Positions 16,500-28,038 of a DNA stretch of 64,000 nucleotides are shown here, piece after piece. Numbering within the stretch: the first letter of the stretch is position 1; every line of letters begins with the position of its first letter. Made by a program: the position numbers and the translations under genes. The notes under the pieces were generated by a model. The model did no database searches, was not told where the DNA came from, and saw only the letters and a program-made list of their open reading frames with translations. Source of the DNA: Bradysia coprophila (lineage: Eukaryota > Arthropoda > Insecta > Diptera > Sciaridae). The stretch lies in NCBI RefSeq assembly GCF_014529535.1, contig NC_050738.1:11679318-11743317 (forward strand), read 5' to 3'.

Positions 16500-17378
16500 T
16501 TGAATTCCCTTGAAGATTAGCTGGGCTAATGGATCAACAAAAAAAAGAATTTTGATGACAACTGAAGATTACCCGGCTTGTTAGTGTGGCAAATATAACG
16601 TGTCTAAGTAGTACCTCAAGTGTTAAGAAGAATAGTGGTATTAACGGTAAATCGGAGTTAAACTCTACCAAGATCATAGTTGATTGTTTAGTCCGTTACC
16701 AAAGCGTAACGTTAAAGAAACCCAGTGATATTTTCTAATAGCTAGTGGCCGGAAAGCGAATTTGTCCTTTAACAAAACTTGACGAAATTGTGCTATTGCT
16801 TCAGCCCTTGAAGAATTTCCTTTTCTTTGCAAAGATGTAGCTATAAATTACGAAGTAAGTCGTTTTTTCGTTAGGGACATTTCGTAAAAGTGATAAAGTT
16901 TCGAAACAATGCCTCGAATCGGGGAGCCGACTTGTATTCATTCATCGTGCTGTACAAGAACTAGTGCTCAGTATATCAATCAGCCTTTGAGTAGTGTGTA
17001 CCCGAACCTCACACATCAAGGTAACATCACTGAAGGGCATATCTGATATCTCAGACACTAATTAACCGATTTTGATCAACTTTTTTCCACTGAAAGGTAG
17101 GAATTTTAAGCCCGACATAAATTTCAGTAAGATTAGCATTTTTCGTCGTGTTCTCTAGAGGCTTTTCAGTTTTATCAACATACCTTCCGAAAAATATAGC
17201 CGGTTGTAGTCATGTCGGGCTCAAATTGTTGAAATTCCATTAAAAAGTTTCTCGTCTTGTGCTACATTCACAAACATCATAATGCTGTAGAATCTTTTTC
17301 TGCAGATAAGCTCTAAGTAAATTAAATTGATGAAGAAAAGATTGTAAGTTTTGAACTAAATTTGAGTACGATACTGAG
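16500..17378. other. Intergenic, no gene seen
   Basis: The only structure noted is an agcccgacat inverted pair (17108-17117 and 17212-17221), which may be the ends of a small degraded element. Confidence 0.5.
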
Positions 17379-17835
17379 TAGGGTGGATCGATTTAAAAAA
17401 TAATAATTTTTATCCAAAAAGCACATAGTGTTCAAATAGTACTTCAAACTACAAAAACATCAACATTTTAGGATTTAGAACGAATTGGAATTTTCTTTGC
17501 AAGTATAAAAAACGCTCTACTGCAATGGCATGTGAGGTATTGTTGAAAAGCTGAATACAACCTCTTATTCAGGAAAACCTACTTCAGAAACAAAAACGTT
17601 CACAAGTGCGGAAGATAACTTTCCAAAGTTCACACAGATTTTCTACAACAAAAAACATTTTCTTGGCATTCTGAGTTGTTTTTTCAAACCGACATTTTGC
17701 GACTTTCTGCAATAGGCAATACTCAAAAATTGCTCGGGCGGTACCCTAAACCATAAAAAAAGTTCTTCTAGAAAATGATCAATTAACTTTGTGCTTTTTG
17801 GATAAAAATTACAAATTTTAAATCGATCCACCCTA
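17379..17835. mobile_element. TA-flanked MITE, 453 bp, mariner-like
   Basis: Both ends are flanked by TA. The left terminal repeat starts gggtggatcgattta at 17381 and the right one ends aaatcgatccaccc at 17833. The arms are about 45 bp with a few mismatches (both include ttggataaaaatt or its complement). TA target duplication is typical of Tc1/mariner superfamily elements. No transposase frame is present. Confidence 0.75.
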
Positions 17836-17898
17836 ATGCTAAGGAATATTTTAACATAAAAGAAGGAAAAATTGATAGTCTGTTCGGTTGTGTTGGCT

Positions 17899-18775
17899 TT
17901 CAGCACTCACCTCTTTGAAGATTAAAAAGGAAAAAATTGTTGAGAATTTGAAAGAAAAACTCTCGGGCTGAGCAGAGTTGATCTTCGATGTCTACAACGA
18001 TTGCTTGAATGAAGACTCTCATTTTTTGTCCATTCAATTTGTATATTTGAACATTGATGTTGGGCTCAATGCAATTTGTTGTTGAATGCAGTGAAATGTA
18101 TGTCAAGAGCAATTGCACAGACTTGTGTCTCCGATTTCTTATAAAGCCGAGGTTTTTTCTGACGTATTTGACATGGTATCACGGTCTGGCTGAACGAATC
18201 TCAAATAAAGGTGTAAGTTTCCATCCATTTGCATCGAGGCAACGAAGTGCGTTGATCGAGGTCGTTCTACTCGCAAATCTAGTGCTATCTAGAGAAATTA
18301 TCTACTTTTACGGTTGGGAATAGTCAACTAGAAAGAGAGCATAAAGTCGCTTTACATTCGACAGTCAAATACGTGCTTTACATTTTCCCTGACGTACTTT
18401 ATCTTGATAGTATCTTCGTTCTTTCGTTTCGCCCAGTTTTAGATCCTCTATTATTTTTTGCTTTTTGTATCAATCGACTTGACGGCCACGGCTCAAATAA
18501 CTGATGTTAGTCACTCGTTTTAAAGTTTACTTCGCATATTGGGGGCTTGCCGTTAACATAATATTTCTGGATATTAAAGATTGTCTTTCTTCCTTTACTA
18601 TTCTTTGTTTTGTTATTTGGTATCTCAACGGACTCGATCCATTGAATTGGTTCTTTTACTGGTTCAGGTGGTACGTACCAGTCGAAGTACTCAGCTATTT
18701 CGGACTTTCGCCTTTGGCTCTGGATACAAACTTCCACCTCGTGAGTAAGCAAATTTTCCCGCTGGTACGTAACAT
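17899..18775 (-). CDS. Possible coding exons or gene remnant, unrecognised
   Basis: Two minus-strand segments read like protein rather than noise, but I cannot name them. Segment A (about 18507-18775) has a charged stretch with IAEYFDWYVPPEPVKEPIQ and KKTIFNIQ-like residues and ends FKTSD before TAA. Segment B lies in 17899-18207. One frame gives VQIYKLNGQKMRVFIQ and ends at a donor-like AGAG/GTGAGT near 17905, while another gives IRQKKPRLYKKSE. No clear splice chain joins A and B and no domain was recognised. It could be a decayed gene, part of a mobile element, or chance. Confidence 0.22.
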
Positions 18776-18877
18776 ACTATTATGTCACTTTCAATGAAAT
18801 TTCCATCTTTTCTTTCTTCGATTAACAAATAACTATTTAAGGCAATCATCATGTCACTCGATCCAGTATTGGGATAG

Positions 18878-19255
18878 TATTTTACAATGCTTATGCATGC
18901 ACGGTAAAGTGCACTTTACATCACTGTTTGTGACAGGAAAAATGCACTTACCGTCCACAAGCATGTAAAATGTGTTACGTCACTGCTTGTAAATTCTTGT
19001 TTAGGCACATGTGATTACTCCACTCGCCTTCGGCTCGTTCCGCAAACATCACACTTGCATAAACAAATATTTACAAACAGTGACGTAACATACTATTTCA
19101 TAACTAGGGGTAAAAAGATGAAAAGTAGAGTTTTCGTGTGAAATTGGTTGATCCGAGGCGAAGCCGAGTTTTTTCATTTTTTATCACGAGTTATGTAATG
19201 GATTTTACATGCTGAGGGCGTCGAAAGACGTATGTAGCATGTAAAAACCATTGTT
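18878..19255. repeat. Cluster of three or four adjacent hairpins
   Basis: Consecutive inverted repeats lie at about 18879-18968 (attttacaatgctt ... aagcatgtaaaat), 18970-19092 (gttacgtcactgcttgtaaa mirrored by tttacaaacagtgacgtaac), 19095-19200 (ttcataact ... agttatgtaa) and 19202-19246 (ttttacatgct ... agcatgtaaaa). Short GC-rich centres such as gaggcgaagccgag resemble those of the family at 7195. Confidence 0.65.
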
Positions 19256-19348
19256 TCTATACCAGCATTCTAAACACCGATCTACTCCGAAAGTGGAAAT
19301 AATTGGCCATCCAATTGCGCTAGGCTTACATACGTACTAAATACGTGG

Positions 19349-19547
19349 ATCAGTCAAAAAAAACCTTAAAGGGTAAATGCAAAATAACTGATATCGCAGA
19401 GGGTGACGCATTGTGTGCCGTATGCAAAAGTTTTATCAACAAAAAATTGACACAAAAAATTTGATGTTGAGATGTTGATGTTGAGGAAACTATTGTTAGG
19501 AAAATGGTTAAAAAATGAAACCGCTTACTAACGTGCGGGCATGATAA
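19349..19547. mobile_element. Short copy of the element at 331
   Basis: The opening gatcagtcaaaaaa, the interior gagggtgacgcattgtgtgc and the closing ccgcttactaacgtgcgggc match positions 331-345, 400-425 and about 1572-1590. The second terminal repeat of the 331-566 element and the minisatellite are missing, so this is an internally deleted relative. Confidence 0.65.
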
Positions 19548-21030
19548 ATAGGTATGTAGTAGTAGAGACGAAAGACTTTAATGTTTAACTGCAAATTAAA
19601 TATGTTTATTTGTGTCGTGACATTAGTATTTTACCTTAAATTTAGTTAACATTTCAATTTTGTGTCCAATTAATCAATTGCCATTCAACATTTTCTTTGT
19701 TAATTTCTTACCTTTAAACATAAACACAAAACTCTAAATATTAATGTGGGGAGATCAACCTTCATTTTTTCTTTATTCATTAAATTTTATGAGTAATTTT
19801 TTATGCTACGATTTTCCTTTTCTCATTTTTTGTTTTTCTTTTTTCTTTATTAAAATTCTATGATTTAATAATATTTTTTTGCTTAGCTTCTTATACTCTT
19901 ACTACTTTGTATTTATATTCATAAATAGGTTTGCGTGAAACTAAACTTATTATTTATACTTTTCAACATTTTTTTTCTTTTTGTTCTGTTTTTTTTAGGT
20001 ATTTACTATCATCATCATCCTTATCTTATATCATATTTATATAGGTTTGTTCTCATCGTATTTACACCTTGCATTAAATAATTCAAATGTTCGGTAAAAT
20101 ATTATTGACCAGTTTTCACCATCAAAACGATGATTTTTCTTCAATTTTTCTTCCTCTTCTGGTTTTCACTCCTTCAATGAAGTGGTAAATACATAGATGC
20201 TTTGCTTGATAATATATACTTGCTATAGGTTAAGCTGGATGAGAATTTTCGAAGTTTTTTTTTTCATTTCATTTCCTTTATAATAATTAGTTGATGTGAA
20301 AGAAAAATCGCCTAAATATGTTCCTTTTAAGTTAAATATTCCAAATTCAAAGGAGACAATAATAATTTACGCTTAGAGCTAAAATTAACCTACACACGTC
20401 CGTTCTTGTATGGCATTAAAATTGTACAACTAAAAATATTTTCAAAATCACAAACTCATAAAAAGTATCGACGGATAAATGATTAGATGAGTATCAAATT
20501 CGAGTCCGAATTGTAAATATCGAGGAACTCGGTTCGAGGTATTATAATTGCTCGAAGAGAATTTACTGTAGAAGTGGTTGTATACTTAGCGTAACATCTA
20601 ATGCAATATTTGTGAAAGAGTATAAGGGTGGTTGTGGTGTTGAAAGAATAGATAGTATCTTTTAATGGTTTCTTCTCTAAACAGTGTGTCAAATCTTCGT
20701 TTCGAAAGTTGTACGTCATCAGAGCTCACAAAATTAAGCTGCCCACATCACTACTTCTCTCCACCAACTTCTAAAACCATTGACCCATCCCATTTATATT
20801 AAACCATAGTTGGTCAAATTCTAAAAGGTACTGTCAACGCTTATCACCCCATCATAATCCATAATAATTAACCATTCCATAACCGTGAACAAAATCTTTA
20901 AGTTTCCACAGAATATAATTATCGAGTCTCTTACTTCATTTGATAGAAGTGCAACACATTGATACAAAATATCTTTCGCTTCATTGCGCTTGTTAGACCG
21001 TAAGAAGGAATTAGAAAGGCTGCTTTTACC
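19548..21030. other. AT-rich, T-run-rich stretch, no gene seen
   Basis: The stretch has many T and AT runs and no coding-like frame. It could include untranslated sequence of a neighbouring transcript, but nothing in the sequence decides this. Confidence 0.5.
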
Positions 21031-21785
21031 TTGTACTCAAATAAGCCTATTTTTGAGAAAATTCTTGAAAAGTTTCTCGAATTTCTCAAGAGGCATTTTC
21101 AAGATCAGGAAAATTGTGAATTTTTAAGAAAACATTTTCTCGAAAATGGGCATCGCTTGTACACTGACGCATTATATCGTTTCCATCTCAGTGATGTAAA
21201 GAATTGCCCAATTGGGTCAATTTTAAATAGATAGATAATTGATCGAAGGATCATCGAGTTGTACAGCGGGACGATAAGGAACCGAATTGTTTCGCACTTG
21301 TTTTTGATGTTGGCGTGATAATGTTGGCGCAAAAGAATACTCCAGATTCTAGTGGCTCAGAATTTCTCTAAATGAGATGGTATGATAGTTAATTCCCCTG
21401 AGTTAAATTTTACACAAGTCTTTTGTCAAAGAAGAACGCTTGGAATGGTTAAGAGGGATTCTTTTGAAAAACAGCCTACCGAAATCGGGCGTGTTTTCTA
21501 GAGGAACTTTTTATAGGTACCTAGAAAGGACTTCGACCCTAGAAGCCAAAACCATTCTCAAAAAAAAAATTCTTCGAAGCTTTTATGCCTGGTGAAAGGT
21601 GATCGAAAGCCGAAAATTTCTAACGAAAATTTCTCCAGGCCGAGCCGTACATGGTCTTGTGGGGTGTCATTAGAAAGGAAATCACATGTACTATTGAGCC
21701 GAATAGAGACTCATTGGTTTTAAAATTAATCCACACTGAAATATGTGCAGTTGAAGTTTTCAACCGAAAACTTGCACTTTTCTTA

Positions 21786-22048
21786 CCAATATTTTTCCAG
21801 TTACACGAGCCGTACATGGTGGAGTGGGGTATCACTTGAAAGGTAATGTTATGTGCTTTTGGGCCAAATAGGGTCTTATGGGGTTTGGATGCATATGCGA
21901 TGAAATATGGGCACTTAAACATTTCAACTTCTCATATTTCATCGCATATGCATCCAAACCCCATAAGACCCTATTTGGCCCAAAAGCACATAAAATTACC
22001 TTTCAAATGATACCATGTACGGCGGCTCGTGTAACTGGAAAAATATTG
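21786..22048. mobile_element. Foldback element with near-perfect long arms
   Basis: The left arm runs 21786-21909 and the right arm 21933-22048. The inner 69 bp (21841-21909 against 21933-22001) are almost identical when inverted, including tgcttttgggccaaataggg and its complement. The outer part (ccagttacacgagccgtaca and complement) is slightly diverged. A more diverged half-copy in direct orientation with the left arm lies at about 21629-21720. Confidence 0.85.
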
Positions 22049-22708
22049 CTGTTTTTCAAAAGAATCCCTCTAAATAAATGCATTCTATCTCGCACATTTT
22101 TTCCTAACTTTTTATAAAAATGATTTTTGGTACCGTTGCTACGCCTGATAAAGGTGTCAAAGGTTTGGTTCGGAACGTACGAGTTATAAATGCACATTTT
22201 CGAGTACGAATGCTGTTTTGAAATGAATCTTTCAAAGAGTATCGCTTAAATCTGTTACAGCTTTTGTTTCAAGTATCGCCGTAGTATTCGATGCAAAAAC
22301 AATCTTTAGTTTTCCTACTTAAGAACACACAATGAATTTTGCATGCTTGCATTTTGTAGCTGCTCGCGTGGTTTAAGTTGTTTAAAAAAAAAGACTAAAT
22401 TGGACCTTGGTCAGGATATACGGTAATGCACATTATTTTCAACACATTTCACACTTTTTCAATTACATTTACATTTATGGTTAGAGTTCGTTCAGTCGCA
22501 ATAAAAAAAATCTAAAAAAATAATAACAAAAATCATTCTTTGCTGTAAATAAATTGAATTTGTTTTCGTTTTCATAAGTTATGCAGAGAATTCCAAGTAT
22601 TGAGATCTCTTTCTTCGTTATTCTGAATGTAATGATCTGTACCCTCTGGATATGGGCTCTCGAGACATTTTCAATGAACTTAATTGACCCCGTTTTCTTA
22701 AAAAGCAA

Positions 22709-23160
22709 TTTTTGTGCTATCACAAATTATTTGTGATAACACAAAAATTTTTAAAGTTCGTTCAATTTTGTTTGTTGTAACAGAAATATTTGTGCTGACA
22801 GAAAATATCCGTTTGGACCGTCTGGAGCAGTTTCAGTTAATTCTTTGTGTCAGCTCATTCGATACATTTCTGTGGACTCCACCTTTATTTTGCTCAACCA
22901 TAGTAAACTCATCCTTCTACGAAATGCATCGAAAAGCGATCGGTTCAACCACAGGAAATTCATCCTTTTACGAAATGGATCGAAGAACCATTGGGATTTC
23001 ATTCTTTTACGAAATGCATCGACAAATCGTTTTTATTTCCCACAAAAATGTACTGAAACTGAACCGAACACAAAATTTGTGTCAGCACGAATATTTGTGT
23101 TACAACGAAAAAACTGAACGAATTTCAAAATTTTTTGTGTTAGCACAAATGTGCTATCAG
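22709..23160. mobile_element. Inverted-repeat element, about 450 bp, with internal triplicate motif
   Basis: About 80-bp terminal inverted repeats: the left carries cacaaaaatttttaaagttc and aatatttgtgctgac, the right gtcagcacgaatatttgtg and acaaatgtgctatcag. Inside, a roughly 45-bp motif containing ttctacgaaatgcatcga occurs three times (about 22914, 22969 and 23004). The open frames seen here come from the repeats. Confidence 0.75.
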
Positions 23161-23327
23161 AAAAAATGTTCAACACAAAAATTGTCACTATCTTCCACGG
23201 GGTTTTAACTGATATAAGATGATCCACGTTAGTTGATACCAAATTTCATTAGAAATTCGTGTATAATATCATCATCAGTGATCAGTATACAATGTAGAGA
23301 ATTTTACAAAAAAAAAACCATGAAACT

Positions 23328-23697
23328 AAGTGACATATTTTTGGCAGAGACATTCTTTAAATAGTTGTTTTCATGTGTCGGGGCCGAAAATGAGGGAGTT
23401 TTGAGACTTTTCTCTGGTTTTCGACCCCTTACGTGATTTTTTTTGAGTATCTGTTTTGGACGATTGATTTTAGGCAATTTCGCGAGTAGCAGCCCGAACG
23501 AAGTGAGCAAAACAGATACACAAATAACAATTTTTATCATTTTTGGATCATTTTTGGCTCATTTTTATGCAAATGTACAAAAATGTAGATCAACTTGTCT
23601 TCTCAAGTTTGTTTCGTTTGCACAAAAAATGAGCCATCATGTCTCCATGGTAAAAAAAATTGATTTAAAGAATGTCTCGACCAAAAATGTGTCACCA
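23328..23697. mobile_element. MITE-like element, about 370 bp
   Basis: The left end reads gtgacatatttttggcagag followed by acattctttaaa. The right end is the inverted form, tttaaagaatgtctcgacca followed by aaaatgtgtcac. An internal segment at 23448-23490 carries the cgcgag-family motif, so one element may be inserted in or fused with another. A half-match to the terminal repeat lies at about 59663. Confidence 0.7.
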
Positions 23698-24094
23698 AGT
23701 TCTATCAACATTCTTCTTTTTAAGAAGTATTTGTTAAGTATCTGTTAAGTATCTTTTTCAGTTCGATATCGACTTTAATCGTCCTATCGTTCGTCTATAA
23801 AATTTAAGCATTTTTTTCTCCATTGTTTAACAAAATAAAATAATTACAAAAAGGTATCAAAAAATCTAAACGACAAGACTATAACACACACTAATTCTTA
23901 GCACTAAAATATTGCATTTTTGGCAAAGCGAAAAAACTAAACCGGAAAATGAAAAATTATTTTCTAAAATGGATTAGACATCTGAAATCATCCTTGTCAT
24001 TCATTTTGGGATTTTGGGTTGGGTGTGGAACGGGATCACTAAAATGGGAATGGGACACTAAAGCTATTACAGAAAAGAGCGAATGATTTTTAGC

Positions 24095-24367
24095 CTAATT
24101 GATTGAGTTTTTCAATAACAATGGAAGTCCTGTTTTTGTTTTTGTTTTCGACACCAGAATTGTTGCTGTTTTTGTGCCACCAATTGTGGCATTCGATCCA
24201 ACACTTAATCCATCGTCGCTTTTCACACAACCCGTTGCGCTTTTAATCGAATTGGCACGTGAAAAATTTTCTCTCCTATTTACAGCGTCAACGCCACCAT
24301 CGGACTGAATGTTATCGACCATGCCTTTTTGATTCAATAAATTATCTGGTATTGAGCTGAGCGATAG
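24095..24367 (-). CDS. Possible alternative or read-through 3' exon of homer
   Basis: The open frame begins right after an acceptor (ccactcccag) in phase 0 and runs 90 codons to TAG. The product is Ser/Thr/Lys-rich low-complexity sequence, starting LSLSSIPDNLLNQKG. Two routes could join it in frame: exon 5 of homer directly (also phase 0), or the extended exon 6 ending at AAG/GTACGT (24863), which would require passing an in-frame TGA. No homology is recognised, so this rests on splice signals and phase only. Confidence 0.35.
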   Translation of the reverse strand, partial: LSLSSIPDNLLNQKGMVDNIQSDGGVDAVNRRENFSRANSIKSATGCVKSDDGLSVGSNATIGGTKTATILVSKTKTKTGLPLLLKNSIN

Positions 24368-24889
24368 CTGGGAGTGGAAAATTTATGATGATTAAGCAAA
24401 TGATTCGTTGAAATTCGTTTAAAAAAAAAAAAGTAATTTCGAACAATTGGAGCGACATTCGTTTTTTGTTGATTGTTTTTAGGACGTTACTCTGGTTATG
24501 ACATAATCGATTTCGCGATCATTTTAGCCGATTTTAAAAGCTTTGTCGATTAATTCAAAATGAATAAAATAAAAAACTTCGTCATCGCTATCAGCATCGG
24601 TTCAATGGCACATTCAATTGTCAAATGCATGAACCACAATTAAATGTCTTATAAATCGAGGAGCGAGTCAGTGGATTTTCTTTAACTTTGAATTTTTTGT
24701 TTGTATTTTTACCAGTTCTCAAACAATTTCAGTGAAATTGTTCGAAAATTTTTTTGAGTGACTATGTCGAACGTCCTAGGCGAAATTGCGAAAAACTTAA
24801 ATGGCCGAGATTCCACTTAATTACGCTACCAGATCCTTTAAAGCTTCCTAATTACTACGTACCTTGTCATGTTTCCCAATTTCTAAATT

Positions 24890-26910
24890 TCAAGTGCTCC
24901 GCTGAACTATCAATTTTTCCATTTCCTTCTGCAAATTGTTCAATTCAAGCAGCCGCTTCGAGAACTCACTATTCATCTCACCCAATTGTTTCATCTGAAA
25001 AGCAAAATAAAATGAAATTTAAAATCCATCAGACACACACACATCCATCGCGCATCGGTGTAAATAACAAATTGAAACTTACCACTTGATCATTGTTCTT
25101 CTCCTTTAAGCTCAAATTCGATGCCTTCAGCTCAACATCGGCATTCATTAAATCTTTTTCCAAGACTTGAACCCGATTTTTTAGGAAAATAATCTCCCGG
25201 CGCATTTCGTCACTATTTTCCGATGAATTCGGTCCAGTCGATGCATTTCCGGCCGGTTTCATCGCATCCATGGCAAGCTTCAATCTTAAATTCTCTTCTT
25301 TGTAGGTGTGAAGTTGTCGCTTCCATTCGTCGACATTTGCCGTCGATTCTTGGAGTGCGCTGGTCAGACGAATGTTGTTGCTCTTCAATGTTGCGAGTTC
25401 AATTTCCCACTTTTTCGCATTGGTGCAACTGAACGGAAAAAAATTTATTTATTGAGAAATCGGCTCTCGACGAACCCAAACTTATTCGGCCTACCTTTGA
25501 GCTAATGCCATCTTTAGTCGTTCGTTTTCGTATTTTAATTGTTGCTCACTTTGTGGTCCTGACTCAGTGGATGAGTTATTCAGATTGGGTAGTTTTTCTA
25601 AGTTGTTTGCATTCGTGATTATTTTGTGTGATGGACTGTCGGGATTGGCATTCTAGAAAACAAGAGACTGGTTAAACAACGATCCACAGACATGCATTTC
25701 ACAAAAAATTACTTGAAGATTTGCTGCTGACATTAACTGTGGCGGTTCGACATTCACTTCGTTTGTGACGGCGTTATCGTTTTGGAAAACTGAGTTTCTT
25801 CCTGTAACTGGAGAGGTGTTCCTGTTTTACGGAGAAAAAAAAGGTTTAACGCTCGATGTGACTGTGAAACTGTGAGAATAATTACGCTGAGGTGATAGGT
25901 GTGGCAGCTGAACTGCCATTTGCTGTTTTCGCCAGTGCACTCTTTGTAGCTTCCTTGACTTCTTGAAACTTTTCCACAAATTTTGTCAATTCCGCCTCCG
26001 ACGAAAAGCCCAAGCCGTACACTGTATTGGCTCGAACATCACTCCACTGACCGAATTTCTGTGATGTTTGGGTGAAGCTCATCAGCGGCGTTATGGTCGA
26101 ATTGATGACGGCTTTGCTACCTTCCACACTGATTATGCGATACAAATTTCTCGACGAATCATAGAAAAAGCTGACGGAAACTGCTTTTGTACTAGCTGTG
26201 ATCCATGTGCGTTTCGTTTTCGGGTCGATGTGAAAGACATGTGCTTGGCATGTGAAAATTGGTTGTTCACTGGAAAGATACATCACACTTGGATTAGACT
26301 TTTTGGCCTCTTTGGAACAGGTTTCTGTTTAACGACAATATATCAGTCGTCCAGTAGGACAGATCTTCACGATATCGCAATACACTTGTGGCTTGTAGAC
26401 GTCTCGTTAAATGGCAACGATCGACCAAAAAAAATCATTAATTGCAAAAGTATAAATAGGAGATATAAACAGTCCCGATGATGAAACCGATGAGAAATGA
26501 AAACTCAGTTCGGTAGACTTATTGCCGAAAAATTATTAGTCACAATTTAGTATCCGCCTTCACAGCATAAAAAGTAACTAAAATTAGCGTGTTTTGGCAA
26601 AGCAAACAAACCCATAAAATAAACAATTATATTGCCGACGATATAACGTTTCAATGCAATATGGTCGTGAAAGAATTTCATTGACGAATGGAACGTATTC
26701 GATACTCCTACCTTCCATCAACAACCATCTGCAGTCACACTTTATCGAATTTTTGGCAATTAAATTAAAATGACGAACATTTGCTACCGAATCAATCAAA
26801 AAATGCAAAAACATGAAATTTAAGACGGATAGCTCGGGCGGAGTCTTTGAACATAATTATTTTCTTAAAGAATTCGCAAGAAAATGCACAGAAATGGTGT
26901 ATTACCCCAT
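24890..26910 (-). CDS. homer: Homer scaffold protein
   Basis: Homer is a synaptic scaffold. Its N-terminal EVH1 domain binds PPxxF-type motifs on receptors and Shank, and its C-terminal coiled coil makes multimers. Six exons on the minus strand: 26906-26910 (ATGGG), 25886-26269, 25713-25821, 25495-25652, 25083-25428 and 24890-24994. All junctions are GT-AG and in phase, giving 368 residues. EVH1 covers about 1-110, with [35 protein letters not shown] and [18 protein letters not shown] linker follows, then Homer-type coiled coil from about 200 onward ([40 protein letters not shown]). The tiny first exon was chosen because it restores MGEQPIF, the invariant Homer start. The stop is the TGA at 24890-24892. 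A strong donor 27 bp beyond that stop is discussed as a finding. The length is close to Drosophila Homer (about 390). Confidence 0.93.
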
Positions 26911-28038
26911 TGCGTCGTGGCTCATGATTTTTAATTAATTGTTAAAATATTTATTTTCGTTTAATCTCGTTAGAAACTTAGTGAAAAGCACAAATTTTGG
27001 TTTAAAACGAGACTGAGAGACACTTTTTTTTTTGTAAAAACACTAGAAATAAACCTATCTGTCACCATGAACCGTTTCCGAACCGTGTATGTCAAAAAAT
27101 TCTTAATGGACGAGGTCGACAGTAGATGGAACTTTCATCGCACTTTTTAAGCGAAATTATTTAAAAATTCGAGCAGGTGTTTGAAAGGAATTAGGAATGG
27201 TTTCAGATATTTTTTTCAAATGCAATTCCTTCGAAAGTAGTTTTCATAAGAATTTCTCCGTTTATAGGAAATATTTACATTACATTGATAAATTCAATTG
27301 AACAATCATGTGTATAATATGGATCGGAACATTATTATTATGGAGATGATATTAGCACACAGTTCCAATAGTCTCTCTTGTAGACTGTTCCAAGGTTCCA
27401 GGTTCCAAGCTCATGATTCTGAGGAGGTACAGTTGGGAATGGGGTTGAAAAGTGACAAAAAAGTCGGTATATCAGGGATTTTTTGAAGAAACTACATTCC
27501 TAATGTCAATGGAATGGCAAAAAAATCCCCTACCCATTTCATTGATAAACAGAGCGAATAACAAAAAGAGACATAGCATCATTAATTCGAAGTGTGCTAA
27601 GAAGCGTGATTCAACATGGTGTTCATTTGTTTGTGTATATGTCCCAGTCATGGTTGACGATGTTTTTTTAAGAGCAACGGACCCTTTTCAAATTTTTAGC
27701 CTACACTTGGGCGGAAAAATATTCGTTTTTTTGATGAATTATCTGATCCAAAATCATTTTTTGAAAAAGTGAAACCATTAAACCACGCGAAAATGTGTTA
27801 CTTTTAAGGGAAAAATTGGCTGGCTATTTTAACCATTCTGCTAATGATGTCGCTTGGAACGAATCCGGTGATATATTGGTACATGTGTCCACATTTTCGT
27901 CGAGGAATCGTACACATTTTTTGCAAAAAGAAAATCGTTAAAGAGAGTACAAACTCTATAAGTACGTCATCTTCGTCAGCCTGTTAATAGACTGTATTGA
28001 TTTGTGATACAATACGGTTCGTCACTTCCGGTTTGATT
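26911..28038. other. Intergenic, no gene seen
   Basis: The stretch lies upstream of the homer start codon and may include its 5' leader and promoter. No coding exon or clear repeat was recognised. Confidence 0.5.

Noticed and set aside
18504-18797. 97-codon hydrophobic plus-strand open frame
   Set aside because: The minus strand over the same bases reads more like protein, so the hydrophobic frame is probably its shadow.
22714-23208. 164-codon plus-strand open frame
   Set aside because: It is produced by terminal and internal repeats of the element at 22709-23160.
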